A DNA stretch of 64,000 nt from Segnochrobactrum spirostomi (GTDB taxonomy: Bacteria; Pseudomonadota; Alphaproteobacteria; Rhizobiales; Segnochrobactraceae): assembly GCF_009600605.1 (NCBI RefSeq), contig NZ_VWNA01000002.1, positions 1-64,000 on the forward strand. Direction: 5' to 3'. Below the pieces are notes generated by a model. The model saw nothing but the letters and a program-made list of their open reading frames with translations. It made no database searches and had not been told where the DNA came from. This document shows positions 56,201 to 63,773 of this stretch, one piece after another; position 1 is the stretch's first letter; each line of letters starts with the position of its first letter. Position numbers and translations under genes: made by a program.

Positions 56201-59123
56201 GACCAATTCCGGCGCGCTCGCCACCAGCGGCGCGGAAGCGCATGGCTTGGTGGCGCAGAGCGTCGGCGGCGGCGGCGGCGCGTTCGCGATGAACCCCGAG
56301 ACCAGCAAGGACGCCCAGGCGAGCGCGTCCGATGCGGTCCCGCTCGATACGCTCAAGGCATTCCTCAAGCTGTTCGGCCTGGAGCAGGTTCCCGATGCGG
56401 CCCCGGTCGACCCGAACGCCGCCAAGACGAGCATAACGTCGGGCAGCTTCACGCTCGGCGGGTCGGGTGGCACGGGCGGCAACGGCGGTGCCGTCAAAGT
56501 CGTCCAGTCGGGTACCATTTCAACGTCCGGCGAGGCCGCCTTCGGCATCTTCGCGCAATCGATCGGCGGCGGCGGCGGCCTTTCGAATGCCGCCGGCTCT
56601 CCCGGCGGCGTGAAGTTCTCAGCCTCGATGGGCGGGTCCGGCGGTGCGGCGGGCAATGGCGGCAGCGTGACGCTCGACCTGACCGGGGCCGGCGGCAAGC
56701 CGTCCCAGATCACGACGTCCGGCAACGCGTCCACGGCGGTCTTCGCCCAGTCGGTCGGCGGCGGCGGCGGGTACGGCGGCTCCGGCGTCCTGATGGGCTG
56801 GACGGTTCCGATCATCGGCGGCAGCGGCGGGTCCAGCGGGAATGGCGGCGCGATCTCGATCTCCGGCGGCGTCGCGGGAACGGATATCACGACGACCGGC
56901 ACGTTCGCCCATGGCATCTGGGCGCAATCGCTCGGCGGCGGCGGTGGCGCGACGCGCACCGTCTTGAACATCACCGCGCCCGTCGATGCGATCAAGCTCG
57001 CCGGCGATGCGGACAACAAGCTCTACGATTACGGTCAGGACGATAAAATCGGCGACATCCTGGACAGCGTTCCGCAGGAATATCGCAGCATCGTCGCGGC
57101 CCTCGGTTTGGACAAGACCGTGAGGGACGTACAGGATTGGCTATCCTCAGTGTGGCAAGACAGCATGTCGATCCGCAAAGGATCGAGCGGCCAGGGCGGC
57201 ACGATCAATATCAATATCGCCAACGGAAACATCTCGGCCACCGGCGCGGATTCGTTCGGAATTCTCGCCCAGAGCGGCTTCCAGAAGGTCGACGGGCGAC
57301 TCGACCCGAGCAAGCGCGGCGGCAACATCACCGTCAACTATACCGGCACGATCGTTGGCGGCTCCGGTAATGGCGCGGCGATCGGGATCGACGGCGGGAA
57401 CACGAACCAGATCACCATCGGTGCCGGCTCCACCCTGAGCGCGCTCTCGGGTAAGGCGATCGTGGCGTCGTTCGGCAAAGACACGGTTACGAACCACGGG
57501 ACCGTTGTCGGCGACATCGATCTCAATGTCGGCGGCGTCTACGGAAATGAGAACGCGTTCACGAACGCGGCTGATGGCACCTATCGCAGCGCCGGGGCGG
57601 GCACCATCAATCTCGGTGCATCTGGCGGGGCGTTGTGGTATAGCAGCGCCTTCACGAACCTCGGCACGCTTGATGTCGGCGGGGTGGGTCAGATCGCGAC
57701 GGCGAGTGTGACGCGGGGGAAGCTGGATCTGGGCGGTGTGCTGCTGGCGGACGTGACGAGCGTGGCGCCGGCGAATTCCCCGTCGAGCGATCTCCTCACC
57801 GCTGACTACCTCCTGGTGGACGGCGTGGCGATCAAGCCTTATGCGGTGAACGGTCTGCTGCCGGGCAACTTCACCGTGGTGACGACCGCCAACATGCTGT
57901 TTGGCGGGGTGCCGGCGACGGCGGGGGCGAGCCCGGTGAGCCCGATCTCGTGGAGCGTGGCGCAGACGGGCAACAGCCTGGTGATCTCGCCGTCGGCGGC
58001 GTTCCTGGCCAAGGCGCAGAGCCTGACGTCGCGGGCGCTGACCAAGACCGAGCGCTCGATGCTTCAGAGTGCGCAGAACGCCTGGGATTCGAGCAATGCC
58101 GGGATGGCGGGCTTCTTCGCTCAGGCGGCGAACCTGACGACGAAGCAGCAGTTCAAGGCGCTGGTGAACAGCGCGAGCGCGTCGGAGAGCAACAACCAGC
58201 CGGCGGTGGGTCAGTCGTTCCAATCGCTCGATTCGCTCAATGCGTCGCTGAGCTGCCCGGCGTTCGAGGGTGACGGCTTGCGCATTCACGAGGGCGAGTG
58301 CGTGTGGTCGCGGGTTGTGGGCTCGCGGATGGCACGGTTCGGCGGCAGCGACGGAGAAGGCTTCAACCAGAGCGGCATGAGCTACCGGGTCGGTGCGCAA
58401 TGGGAGGTGGCGCCGGATTGGTATCTCGGGGCGACGGCGGCCTACAACATGAGCTGGCTGCAGGCGAGCAGCGGGCTGAGCTCGACGAACGGCACGGGCG
58501 GCGACGTCTCGGTGGCGCTGAAGCACCAGATGGGGCCGTTGTTGCTGGCGGCGTCGCTGCAGGCCGGCTACGGCACGTACGAGACGAACAACACGCTGGT
58601 GGTCGGGACGCAGCAGGGCGCGGCGTCGAACGACACGGACCTCTGGACGGCCGGCCTGAAGCTGCGGGCGGCGTACGAGTTCGCATTCCAGACGTGGTAT
58701 GTGCGGCCCTATGTGGACGTGAACGTGCTGCATCTTTCGATGCCGGGCTACACGTTCGCGGCGAACGGGATGAGCGTGTCGTCGGGCTCGATCGACCATT
58801 GGAGCGGCGTGCTACAGCCGGTGCTCGAGGTTGGGTCACGGGTCAATGTCGGGGACGGTGCGTGGGTTCGGCCCTATGTCGGGGTGGGTGGCATGTTCGT
58901 GGCGGGCAACAGCATCAACACGACGTCGACGTTCTCGTACGGGGGCACGCAGGGGATCTCGTACGAGACGAGCAACGAGATGCCGAATGCGCTGCTCGAC
59001 GTCGGCGGCGGCGTGCAGTTCATGAACCGGGACGGCTACGAGGTACGCGGCCAATACCGCGCCCAGCTCGCCAACGACTTCGTCGGCCAGGAACTCTCGC
59101 TCCGCCTCTCCATGAAATTCTGA
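53274..59123 (+). CDS. Giant glycine-rich autotransporter (copy 2), main reading frame after the frameshift
   Basis: Passenger and barrel of the second autotransporter, about 1,949 residues in this frame. The frame opens with GTG 53274, but coding similarity continues upstream to the C run at 53201-53205, so this GTG is probably not a true start. The passenger has the same glycine-rich SIGGGGG repeats as copy 1. It contains a Lys-rich helical insert (nt about 55533-55745, AT-rich), a second (about 56290-56450) and a third (about 56950-57180). The beta-barrel (from about 58272) ends LSLRLSMKF. If the shift is real, the protein lacks a signal peptide and cannot be exported; if it is an assembly error, the gene is intact. 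Confidence 0.82.
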   Translation: MIGRSGSITTTGAGAPAVIAASKGGLGANASANTSTYYGSNGGNGGAVNFTNAGTITTIGDQSSAVILQSIGRAGGKGSGGAWTSAAHGADGGMGGIITATNTGTISTQGNYSFGIVAQSVGGAGGQGARSTFGSGGNGGTSGKGGDVTIDNAGNITTIGKGSAAIAAQSIGGGNALSATWLTVPSVGQNTQDADSSNAGGSGGVFFWSSGGVGGAAGPAGTVKVNLKEDRTISTAGDMAYGVLMQSIGGGGGRGGNVSSYGIGLSVALGGSGGDGGDGGTVNFDSYARTGNQWSGYDWHGLIETSGDNATAVLGQSIGGGGGTGGDAAASSIGLGLSAAVAVGGKGGGGGNGGTVSLQNRYAITTWGENAGGLDGISIGGGGGTAGDASAYSVALPLVTPSGQQLPSISISAAVGGAGGNGGNGGTVTINNVNNTVTTYGAGSIGLASQSIGGGGGNAGSALAEALSVSAPGSVAVSVAASVGGSGGKGGKGGYAEVRNTGTVRTFGNDATGILAQSVGGGGGNAGSASSSANAVSLRNSVVYTLSVGGSGGSGGSGGDVLVQHLVDTASGLYHYGASVATLGDRSAAIVAQSIGGGGGNGGAVSSSATTNIGLGNGLNGLAQQYVLGKSLTGTTSIGGSGGDGGNGGKVEIVTNAGSTLSTGGAQSAGIFAQSIGGGGGTGGGGSEKVTGTAALKLSIGGSGGAGGTGGAVTITQRGSITTLGDASHGIFAQSVGGGGGEGGNFTAAASTVPDTIAQLTKTIKKNVKGIDKALKKINANPGTKEYLDKLIDTLKLPEFADAIRNSDLYKQLSALNAFIKEQNKSGVKFPSVSLTLSLGGAGGSGNAGGIIDIGNSGTISTAGNAAHGIFAQSIGGGGGDGGTAYGSGTSKLNLLGTLGGSGGSGGVGGGVAVNNTGAITTAGEASYGIFSQSVGGGGGTGVGALSSQNKAKSVTLNFTLGGTGGSGNAGGAVTVTNSGALATSGAEAHGLVAQSVGGGGGAFAMNPETSKDAQASASDAVPLDTLKAFLKLFGLEQVPDAAPVDPNAAKTSITSGSFTLGGSGGTGGNGGAVKVVQSGTISTSGEAAFGIFAQSIGGGGGLSNAAGSPGGVKFSASMGGSGGAAGNGGSVTLDLTGAGGKPSQITTSGNASTAVFAQSVGGGGGYGGSGVLMGWTVPIIGGSGGSSGNGGAISISGGVAGTDITTTGTFAHGIWAQSLGGGGGATRTVLNITAPVDAIKLAGDADNKLYDYGQDDKIGDILDSVPQEYRSIVAALGLDKTVRDVQDWLSSVWQDSMSIRKGSSGQGGTININIANGNISATGADSFGILAQSGFQKVDGRLDPSKRGGNITVNYTGTIVGGSGNGAAIGIDGGNTNQITIGAGSTLSALSGKAIVASFGKDTVTNHGTVVGDIDLNVGGVYGNENAFTNAADGTYRSAGAGTINLGASGGALWYSSAFTNLGTLDVGGVGQIATASVTRGKLDLGGVLLADVTSVAPANSPSSDLLTADYLLVDGVAIKPYAVNGLLPGNFTVVTTANMLFGGVPATAGASPVSPISWSVAQTGNSLVISPSAAFLAKAQSLTSRALTKTERSMLQSAQNAWDSSNAGMAGFFAQAANLTTKQQFKALVNSASASESNNQPAVGQSFQSLDSLNASLSCPAFEGDGLRIHEGECVWSRVVGSRMARFGGSDGEGFNQSGMSYRVGAQWEVAPDWYLGATAAYNMSWLQASSGLSSTNGTGGDVSVALKHQMGPLLLAASLQAGYGTYETNNTLVVGTQQGAASNDTDLWTAGLKLRAAYEFAFQTWYVRPYVDVNVLHLSMPGYTFAANGMSVSSGSIDHWSGVLQPVLEVGSRVNVGDGAWVRPYVGVGGMFVAGNSINTTSTFSYGGTQGISYETSNEMPNALLDVGGGVQFMNRDGYEVRGQYRAQLANDFVGQELSLRLSMKF
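57825..59123 (+). repeat. 1.3-kb near-identical direct repeat, copy 2
   Basis: Second copy of the linker and barrel DNA described at 50821-52119, same length and almost identical, ending exactly at the stop codon. The passenger regions upstream are clearly more different from each other, so only this segment has been kept alike, by recent duplication or gene conversion. Confidence 0.9.
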
Positions 59124-59403
59124 GAAGCCCCCATCCCGATGAAGATGTGAAGTTGCGCCGCCTGCGTCGGCGGGCGGCATTCCGCAGTGCGCTCTCATAT
59201 TGCGAACGCACGCCGGTCTCGCGGTCGGCTTGGCACCTGCCGCCGCGGGACCGCGATCATCGGGGCGGCTGACGGGTCGGAGGCCCTGCCCCCTCGCGCT
59301 TCCCTCCACCGAACAGGAGAGCGTTGCCCATTTCGGGTTGTCTTGTTGTCGAATAAAATCTGCGTGTTTAGTATGGATCGATCAATTGGATCGGGCGGGG
59401 GCC

Positions 59404-60060
59404 ATGACGATTCAACCGAGTTCGTCCGAGCTCCGTGTGCCGGACGCCTATCCGATCCGTCTGCAGCCGATCGCTGCGGAGAATTTCGCTCGGCGCCTGA
59501 AGACCTGGCGGCATATCAATTCGATCAAGCAGGCGGCCCTCGCGCAGATGCTCGGCGTCTCGCAGGCGACCATCTCGTTCTGGGAATCCGGCCGCGACAT
59601 GCCCAGCCGGGACAATATGCGGCGCCTTCATGACTTGATGGCGAGGAGCGGTCGGGATGAGACGCTTCTCGATCGCTTGTTCGTGAAGCGGCAATCCGGC
59701 ATGCGCGCCCTCTTCGACTTCGACGGTGTGCGCCTCCTCACGACGTCCCAGGGCTTTCGGTCCCTCTGGCCGGACAGCGGCGACCTCGAATCCCGTTTTC
59801 TGGCCGACCATCTGGTGGACGAGGCCCAGCACCTCGCCTTCGACAGAGAGATCGGTCACGGAATCATGGACGGCTCGCTCGGCGTCGTGACCGGTGTCAG
59901 CGACCGGCACATGAACCTGTCGCTCGATGTCCCGATCCGCCATCGTTGGCACATGTGCTTCCGCCGCTACGGCTATCAGACGCTGGTCGACGTCGTTTAC
60001 GAGCCCTGCTTGGCGACCCTGCCGAAGGGCATTTCCGACCTGGTCCACCTCGGCGATTGA
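59404..60060 (+). CDS. XRE-family transcriptional regulator
   Basis: DNA-binding protein of 218 residues. The N-terminal helix-turn-helix (about 30-80) reads LKTWRHINSIKQAALAQMLG then VSQATISFWESGRDMPSRDN, typical of XRE/Cro regulators. The C-terminal 130 residues (DFDGVRLLTTSQGFRSLWPD onward) look like a folded sensory or oligomerisation domain that I do not recognise. ATG 59404 has a G-rich sequence upstream; longer in-frame starts would add unconserved sequence. It sits between the second autotransporter and the 60399 operon and could control either (inference). The 280 bases before it (59124-59403) hold no gene. Confidence 0.82.
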   Translation: MTIQPSSSELRVPDAYPIRLQPIAAENFARRLKTWRHINSIKQAALAQMLGVSQATISFWESGRDMPSRDNMRRLHDLMARSGRDETLLDRLFVKRQSGMRALFDFDGVRLLTTSQGFRSLWPDSGDLESRFLADHLVDEAQHLAFDREIGHGIMDGSLGVVTGVSDRHMNLSLDVPIRHRWHMCFRRYGYQTLVDVVYEPCLATLPKGISDLVHLGD

Positions 60061-60398
60061 GGCGACGACGGCGGGGCGCTGCCCCGTCAGGGCAGCGGTC
60101 AGGCCCATCCCGAGCCCGTCTCCGTCCCGCTTCCCGGCGTGGCACGCGCCGTCCCGGTTCGCACCGCGCGCGCCGCGGACCCGGCCGGCGCGGCTCGTTG
60201 TGCCGCGGCGTCGCGTGAGCCGCCGGTGGCTGCAACCTCATCGGCCCCGAACGCCTGTCGATCGCGCGGCCATCGATGCGGCGCGCGCATCGGCATTCCC
60301 GCCTCCCCGACAACGGTCGAAATCCCACCCCGGCGCTTGACACTCACTATTTTGGTATACCATCATACCTAACAAGGTAGCCGATACGAGAGGTCGCG
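60061..60398. other. Intergenic region before the catabolic operon
   Basis: Mostly GC-rich sequence without a supported gene. The only clear signal is at its right end (60337-60366), described separately. Confidence 0.4.
60337..60366 (+). promoter_or_regulatory. Promoter with embedded GntR-like palindrome
   Basis: A perfect -35 TTGACA (60337-60342) is followed after 18 bases by CATCAT (60361-60366), a four-of-six match to -10. Inside the spacer and into the -10 lies the perfect palindrome TGGTATACCA (60353-60362), the form of site bound by FadR-subfamily GntR repressors. A repressor there would block the polymerase. The first gene starts 33 bases downstream. No gntR gene lies in the window. 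Confidence 0.55.
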
Positions 60399-61001
60399 AT
60401 GAGCGTCGAGATCCGCAAGACCCTGCTTCAGGTCGAGACGACGCTCGTCGAGGGGGGCAAGGCGGCGGCGCGGCCCCTGGTGCTCTACACGGCCCTCGCC
60501 GTCCTCAAGAATCCGTGGGCCGGGCTCGGCTATGTCGAGGATCTCGGCCCCGAGATCCGCCGCGTCGCCCCGGTGCTCGGCGAGACCCTGACGGCGATGA
60601 TCCTCGGCGCGGTCGGCTCCGGCGAAGCCGTCGAGGGCTACGGCAAGGCGGCCGTCGTCGGCACCGACGGCGAGATCGAGCACGCCTCGGCGCTGATCCA
60701 CACCCTGCGCTTCGGCAACTTCTACCGTTCGGCCGTCGGCGCGAAGTCCTACCTCGCCTTCACCAACACCCGCGGCGGCCCCGGCGCGCCGATCATGATC
60801 CCCTTGATGGACAAGAACGATGCCGGGCGGCGCTCGCATTATCTGACCATCCAGCTCGCCGTGCCCGACGCGCCGGCCGCCGACGAGATCGTCGTGGCGC
60901 TCGGCGCCTCCGTCGGCGGTCGGCCCCACCACCGCATCGGCGACCGCTACCAGGACCTCAAAGAGCTCGGCCATGACCTCGACAACCCTGCTGCGGTCTA
61001 G
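60399..61001 (+). CDS. AA_synth-family protein
   Basis: Protein of 200 residues of the family named amino acid synthesis (PF06684), whose biochemistry is poorly defined. Motifs: IRKTLLQVETTLVEGGK at the N-terminus, NPWAGLGYVEDLGPEIRRVA (about 46), AVEGYGKAAVVGTDGEIEHA (about 76) and HYLTIQLAVPDAPAADEIVV (about 146). It is the first gene after the 60337-60366 promoter. It overlaps the hydrolase gene by 29 bases. Members often sit with luciferase-like monooxygenases and flavin reductases, as here, so a step in the same catabolic route is likely. Confidence 0.82.
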   Translation: MSVEIRKTLLQVETTLVEGGKAAARPLVLYTALAVLKNPWAGLGYVEDLGPEIRRVAPVLGETLTAMILGAVGSGEAVEGYGKAAVVGTDGEIEHASALIHTLRFGNFYRSAVGAKSYLAFTNTRGGPGAPIMIPLMDKNDAGRRSHYLTIQLAVPDAPAADEIVVALGASVGGRPHHRIGDRYQDLKELGHDLDNPAAV

Positions 61002-61761
61002 GACGCGGCGCGGCGCCGCTTATCAAGAGGCCGGTGCCGGCGAGCCGCTGGTCCTGATCCACGGCGTCGGGCTGCGGCTCGAGGCGTGGCAGCCGCAGAT
61101 CGCTTATTTCGCCGCCACCCACCGGGTGATCGCCGTCGACATGCCCGGCCACGGCGGCAGCGCGCCGCTCGAAGCCGGTGCAGCGCTGCCGGCCTTCGTG
61201 AAATGGCTTGGCGACGTGCTCGACGATCTCGCCCTCGACGCGGTCAACCTCGCTGGCCATTCGATGGGGGCGCTCATCGCCGGCGGCGCGGCGGCCGAGT
61301 TCGGCGCCCGCATCCGCCGCGTCGCCCTCCTCAACGGCGTCTACCGGCGCGATCCCGCGGCGCGGGCGGCGGTCGTCGCCCGGGCCAGGGAGATCGCCGC
61401 CGGCCACCGCGACGTCGAGGGGCCGCTGCAGCGCTGGTTCGACGACGATGCCGCGGATCCCGCGACCGTCGGCCTCGTGCGGCTGTGGCTCTCCTCGGTC
61501 GATCCGGCGGGCTATGCCACCGCCTACGGCGCCTTCGCCGAGGGGGATGCGGTCTATGCCGATGCATGGCCAAGGGTCGCCTGCCCGGCCCTCTTCCTCA
61601 CCGGCGACGGCGATCCGAACTCGACGCCGGCGATGGCCGAGGCGATGGCCGCGCTGGCACCGAACGGGCGGGCGGTGATCGTCGAAGGCCACCGCCACAT
61701 GGTCAATCTCACTGCCCCCGAGCGCGTCAATGCGGCGCTCGCGGACTGGCTTCGGAGCTGA
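60973..61761 (+). CDS. Alpha/beta-fold hydrolase
   Basis: Hydrolase of 262 residues. The oxyanion loop VLIHGVGLRLEAW (about 27) precedes nucleophile Ser in LAGHSMGALIAGG (about 93), acid in FLTGDGDPNSTP (about 211) and His in VEGHRHMVNL (about 237): a complete triad in the usual order. It could hydrolyse a lactone, ester or carbamate formed by the luciferase-like monooxygenase downstream (inference). Start 60973 lies inside the end of the AA_synth gene; the stop is 2 bases before the flavin reductase start. Confidence 0.87.
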   Translation: MTSTTLLRSRTRRGAAYQEAGAGEPLVLIHGVGLRLEAWQPQIAYFAATHRVIAVDMPGHGGSAPLEAGAALPAFVKWLGDVLDDLALDAVNLAGHSMGALIAGGAAAEFGARIRRVALLNGVYRRDPAARAAVVARAREIAAGHRDVEGPLQRWFDDDAADPATVGLVRLWLSSVDPAGYATAYGAFAEGDAVYADAWPRVACPALFLTGDGDPNSTPAMAEAMAALAPNGRAVIVEGHRHMVNLTAPERVNAALADWLRS

Positions 61762-61763
61762 CG

Positions 61764-62732
61764 ATGAGCGCGAGCGCAAGCCCTGAGAGCATCGACCCGC
61801 GGGCGCTGCGCGACGCCTTCGGCAGCTTCATCACCGGCGTCACCGTCGTCACCGCCCACGATCCCGACGGACGGCCGATCGGCTTCACGGCGAACTCGTT
61901 CTCCTCGGTCTCGCTCGATCCGCCGCTCTTGCTCGTCTGCCTCGCCCGCTCGTCGCGCAATTATGCGGCGATGACGGAAAGCGCGGGCTTTGCCGTCAAC
62001 ATCCTGTCGGAAGACCAGAAGGACGTCTCGAACACCTTCGCCCGCCGGGTCGAGGACCGGTTCGCGACGGTGCGCTGGGAGCCGGGGCCGCAGGGCTCGC
62101 CGGTGTTCCCGGACGCGGCGGCGTGGTTCGATTGCGTGACCGAGCGGGTCGTCGAGGCGGGCGACCACGCCATTCTCATCGGGCGCGTCGCGGCCTTCGC
62201 GGCGAGCGGCCGCAACGGGCTCGGCTATTCCCGCGGCGCCTATTTCACCCCGAGCCTCGAAGCGCAGGCGGTGCCGGCGGCGGCGGAAGGCTCGGCCCGC
62301 GTCGCGGCGGTCGCCGAGCGCGACGGCGCCGTTCTGCTCCTCGAAGGCGACGACGGCAGCTTGCGGCTTCCGGAATATGCGGTGAGCGACGGCGATCCGA
62401 CCGGCACGCTCGCCGCCGGCCTTGCGGCCGAGACGGGATGCGCGGCGACGGTCGGCTTTCTCTTCTCGATCTATGCCGATCGCCCGACCGGGCGGCAGCA
62501 CGTGGTCTATCGCGCGACCCTCGACGACGCGCAGGCGGCGGGGCATCTCTACCCCCTCGATGCCCTGCCGCTCGACCGCATCGCGAGCGCCCAGGCCAAG
62601 GACATCCTGCGGCGCTATGCGAGCGAGCGCGCGCTCGGCAATTTCGGAATCTATGTCGGCAACGAGACGGCCGGGCGGGTGCATCCTCTGACCGAGTCCG
62701 CTCAAGCGCTTTCCCGAGGATCGTCCCGATGA
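61764..62732 (+). CDS. Flavin reductase fused to a degenerate Nudix-like domain
   Basis: Two-domain protein of 322 residues. The first 165 residues are an HpaC-type flavin reductase that makes FMNH2 or FADH2 with NAD(P)H: FGSFITGVTVVTAHD (about 20), FTANSFSSVSLDPPLLLVCL (about 42) and a GDHAILIGRV strand. The second part (about 175-305) resembles a Nudix fold but its box is incomplete: only AAETG remains of the REUxEExGU pattern, so pyrophosphatase activity is doubtful. It overlaps the luciferase-like monooxygenase gene by ATGA and should supply it with reduced flavin. It is the only flavin reductase visible in the window. Confidence 0.86.
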   Translation: MSASASPESIDPRALRDAFGSFITGVTVVTAHDPDGRPIGFTANSFSSVSLDPPLLLVCLARSSRNYAAMTESAGFAVNILSEDQKDVSNTFARRVEDRFATVRWEPGPQGSPVFPDAAAWFDCVTERVVEAGDHAILIGRVAAFAASGRNGLGYSRGAYFTPSLEAQAVPAAAEGSARVAAVAERDGAVLLLEGDDGSLRLPEYAVSDGDPTGTLAAGLAAETGCAATVGFLFSIYADRPTGRQHVVYRATLDDAQAAGHLYPLDALPLDRIASAQAKDILRRYASERALGNFGIYVGNETAGRVHPLTESAQALSRGSSR

Positions 62733-63769
62733 AGTTCTCGCTGTTCGTCCACATGGAGCGGCTCGACGCGTCGCAGAGCCACCAGGCGCTCTATGACGAG
62801 TTCTGCGCGCTCGCGGAGATCGCCGATCGCGGCGGCATGGCCGCGGTGTGGACCGGCGAACATCACGGGATGGAATTCACCATCGCGCCGAACCCGTTCA
62901 TCAACCTCGCCGATCTCGCCCGGCGGACGACGAACGTGCGGCTCGGGACGAGCACGGTGATCGCGCCGTTCTGGCATCCGATCAAGCTCGCCGGCGAGGC
63001 GGCGATGACGGACATCATCAGCGGTGGCCGGCTCGAGATCGGCATCGCGCGCGGCGCCTATTCCTTTGAGTACGAGCGTCTGGTGCCGGGCCTCGACGCC
63101 TGGGGCGCCGGGCAGCGCATGCGCGAGCTGGTGCCGGCGATCAGGGGCATCTGGGCCGGCGACTATGCCCACGACGGCGAGTTCTGGAAATTCCCCGCGA
63201 CGACCTCCTCGCCGAAGCCGCTGCAGGCGCCGCACCCGCCGCTGTGGATCGCGGCGCGCGACCCGTCGAGCCACGAATTCGCCGTCGCCAACGGCTGCAA
63301 CGTCCAGGTGACGCCGCTGTGGAACGGCGACGAGGAAATCGCCAGCCTGATGGCGAAGTTCAACGCCGCTTGCGAGAAGCATTGGGACAAGGAACGGCCG
63401 CGCATCATGCTGCTCGCCCACACTTATGTGGGCACGGACGAGGCCGATCTCGTCCAGGCGGCGAAGGAGATGAGCGTCTACTACAATTATTTCTTCGCTT
63501 GGTTCAAGAACGAGAGGCCGATCCACCAGGGCCTCGTCGAGCGCCTCTCCGAAGAGGACATGGCGGCGAACCCGCAGATCTCGCCCGAGGTGATGCGCAA
63601 GAACCTGCCCGTCGGCACGCCCGATCAGGTGGTCGCCCGCCTGAAGACTTACGAGGCGCTCGGCTACGACGAATATTCGCTCTGGATCGACACCGGCATG
63701 AGCTTCGCGCGCAAGAAGGCGTCGCTCGAACGCTTCATCGCCGAGGTGATGCCGGCCTTCGCGGAGTAG
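62729..63769 (+). CDS. Luciferase-like (LLM class) flavin-dependent monooxygenase
   Basis: Flavin-dependent monooxygenase of the bacterial luciferase superfamily, 346 residues. Motifs: MKFSLFVHMERL at the N-terminus, AAVWTGEHHGMEFTIAPNPF (about 38), RLGTSTVIAPFWHPIKLAGE (about 71), DIISGGRLEIGIARGAYSFE (about 94) and NLPVGTPDQVVARLKTYEAL (about 293). It is a different branch from the NtaA/DszA-type enzymes upstream. It is translationally coupled to the flavin reductase and followed by an aldehyde dehydrogenase, a layout typical of two-component oxygenolytic pathways that release an aldehyde. The substrate is unknown. Confidence 0.88.
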   Translation: MKFSLFVHMERLDASQSHQALYDEFCALAEIADRGGMAAVWTGEHHGMEFTIAPNPFINLADLARRTTNVRLGTSTVIAPFWHPIKLAGEAAMTDIISGGRLEIGIARGAYSFEYERLVPGLDAWGAGQRMRELVPAIRGIWAGDYAHDGEFWKFPATTSSPKPLQAPHPPLWIAARDPSSHEFAVANGCNVQVTPLWNGDEEIASLMAKFNAACEKHWDKERPRIMLLAHTYVGTDEADLVQAAKEMSVYYNYFFAWFKNERPIHQGLVERLSEEDMAANPQISPEVMRKNLPVGTPDQVVARLKTYEALGYDEYSLWIDTGMSFARKKASLERFIAEVMPAFAE

Positions 63770-63773
63770 AGTC

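Noticed and set aside
46100-57000. Glycine-rich proteins considered as mycobacterial-type PE_PGRS proteins
   Set aside because: They have Gram-negative signal peptides and C-terminal beta-barrels ending in Phe, and the neighbours are proteobacterial.
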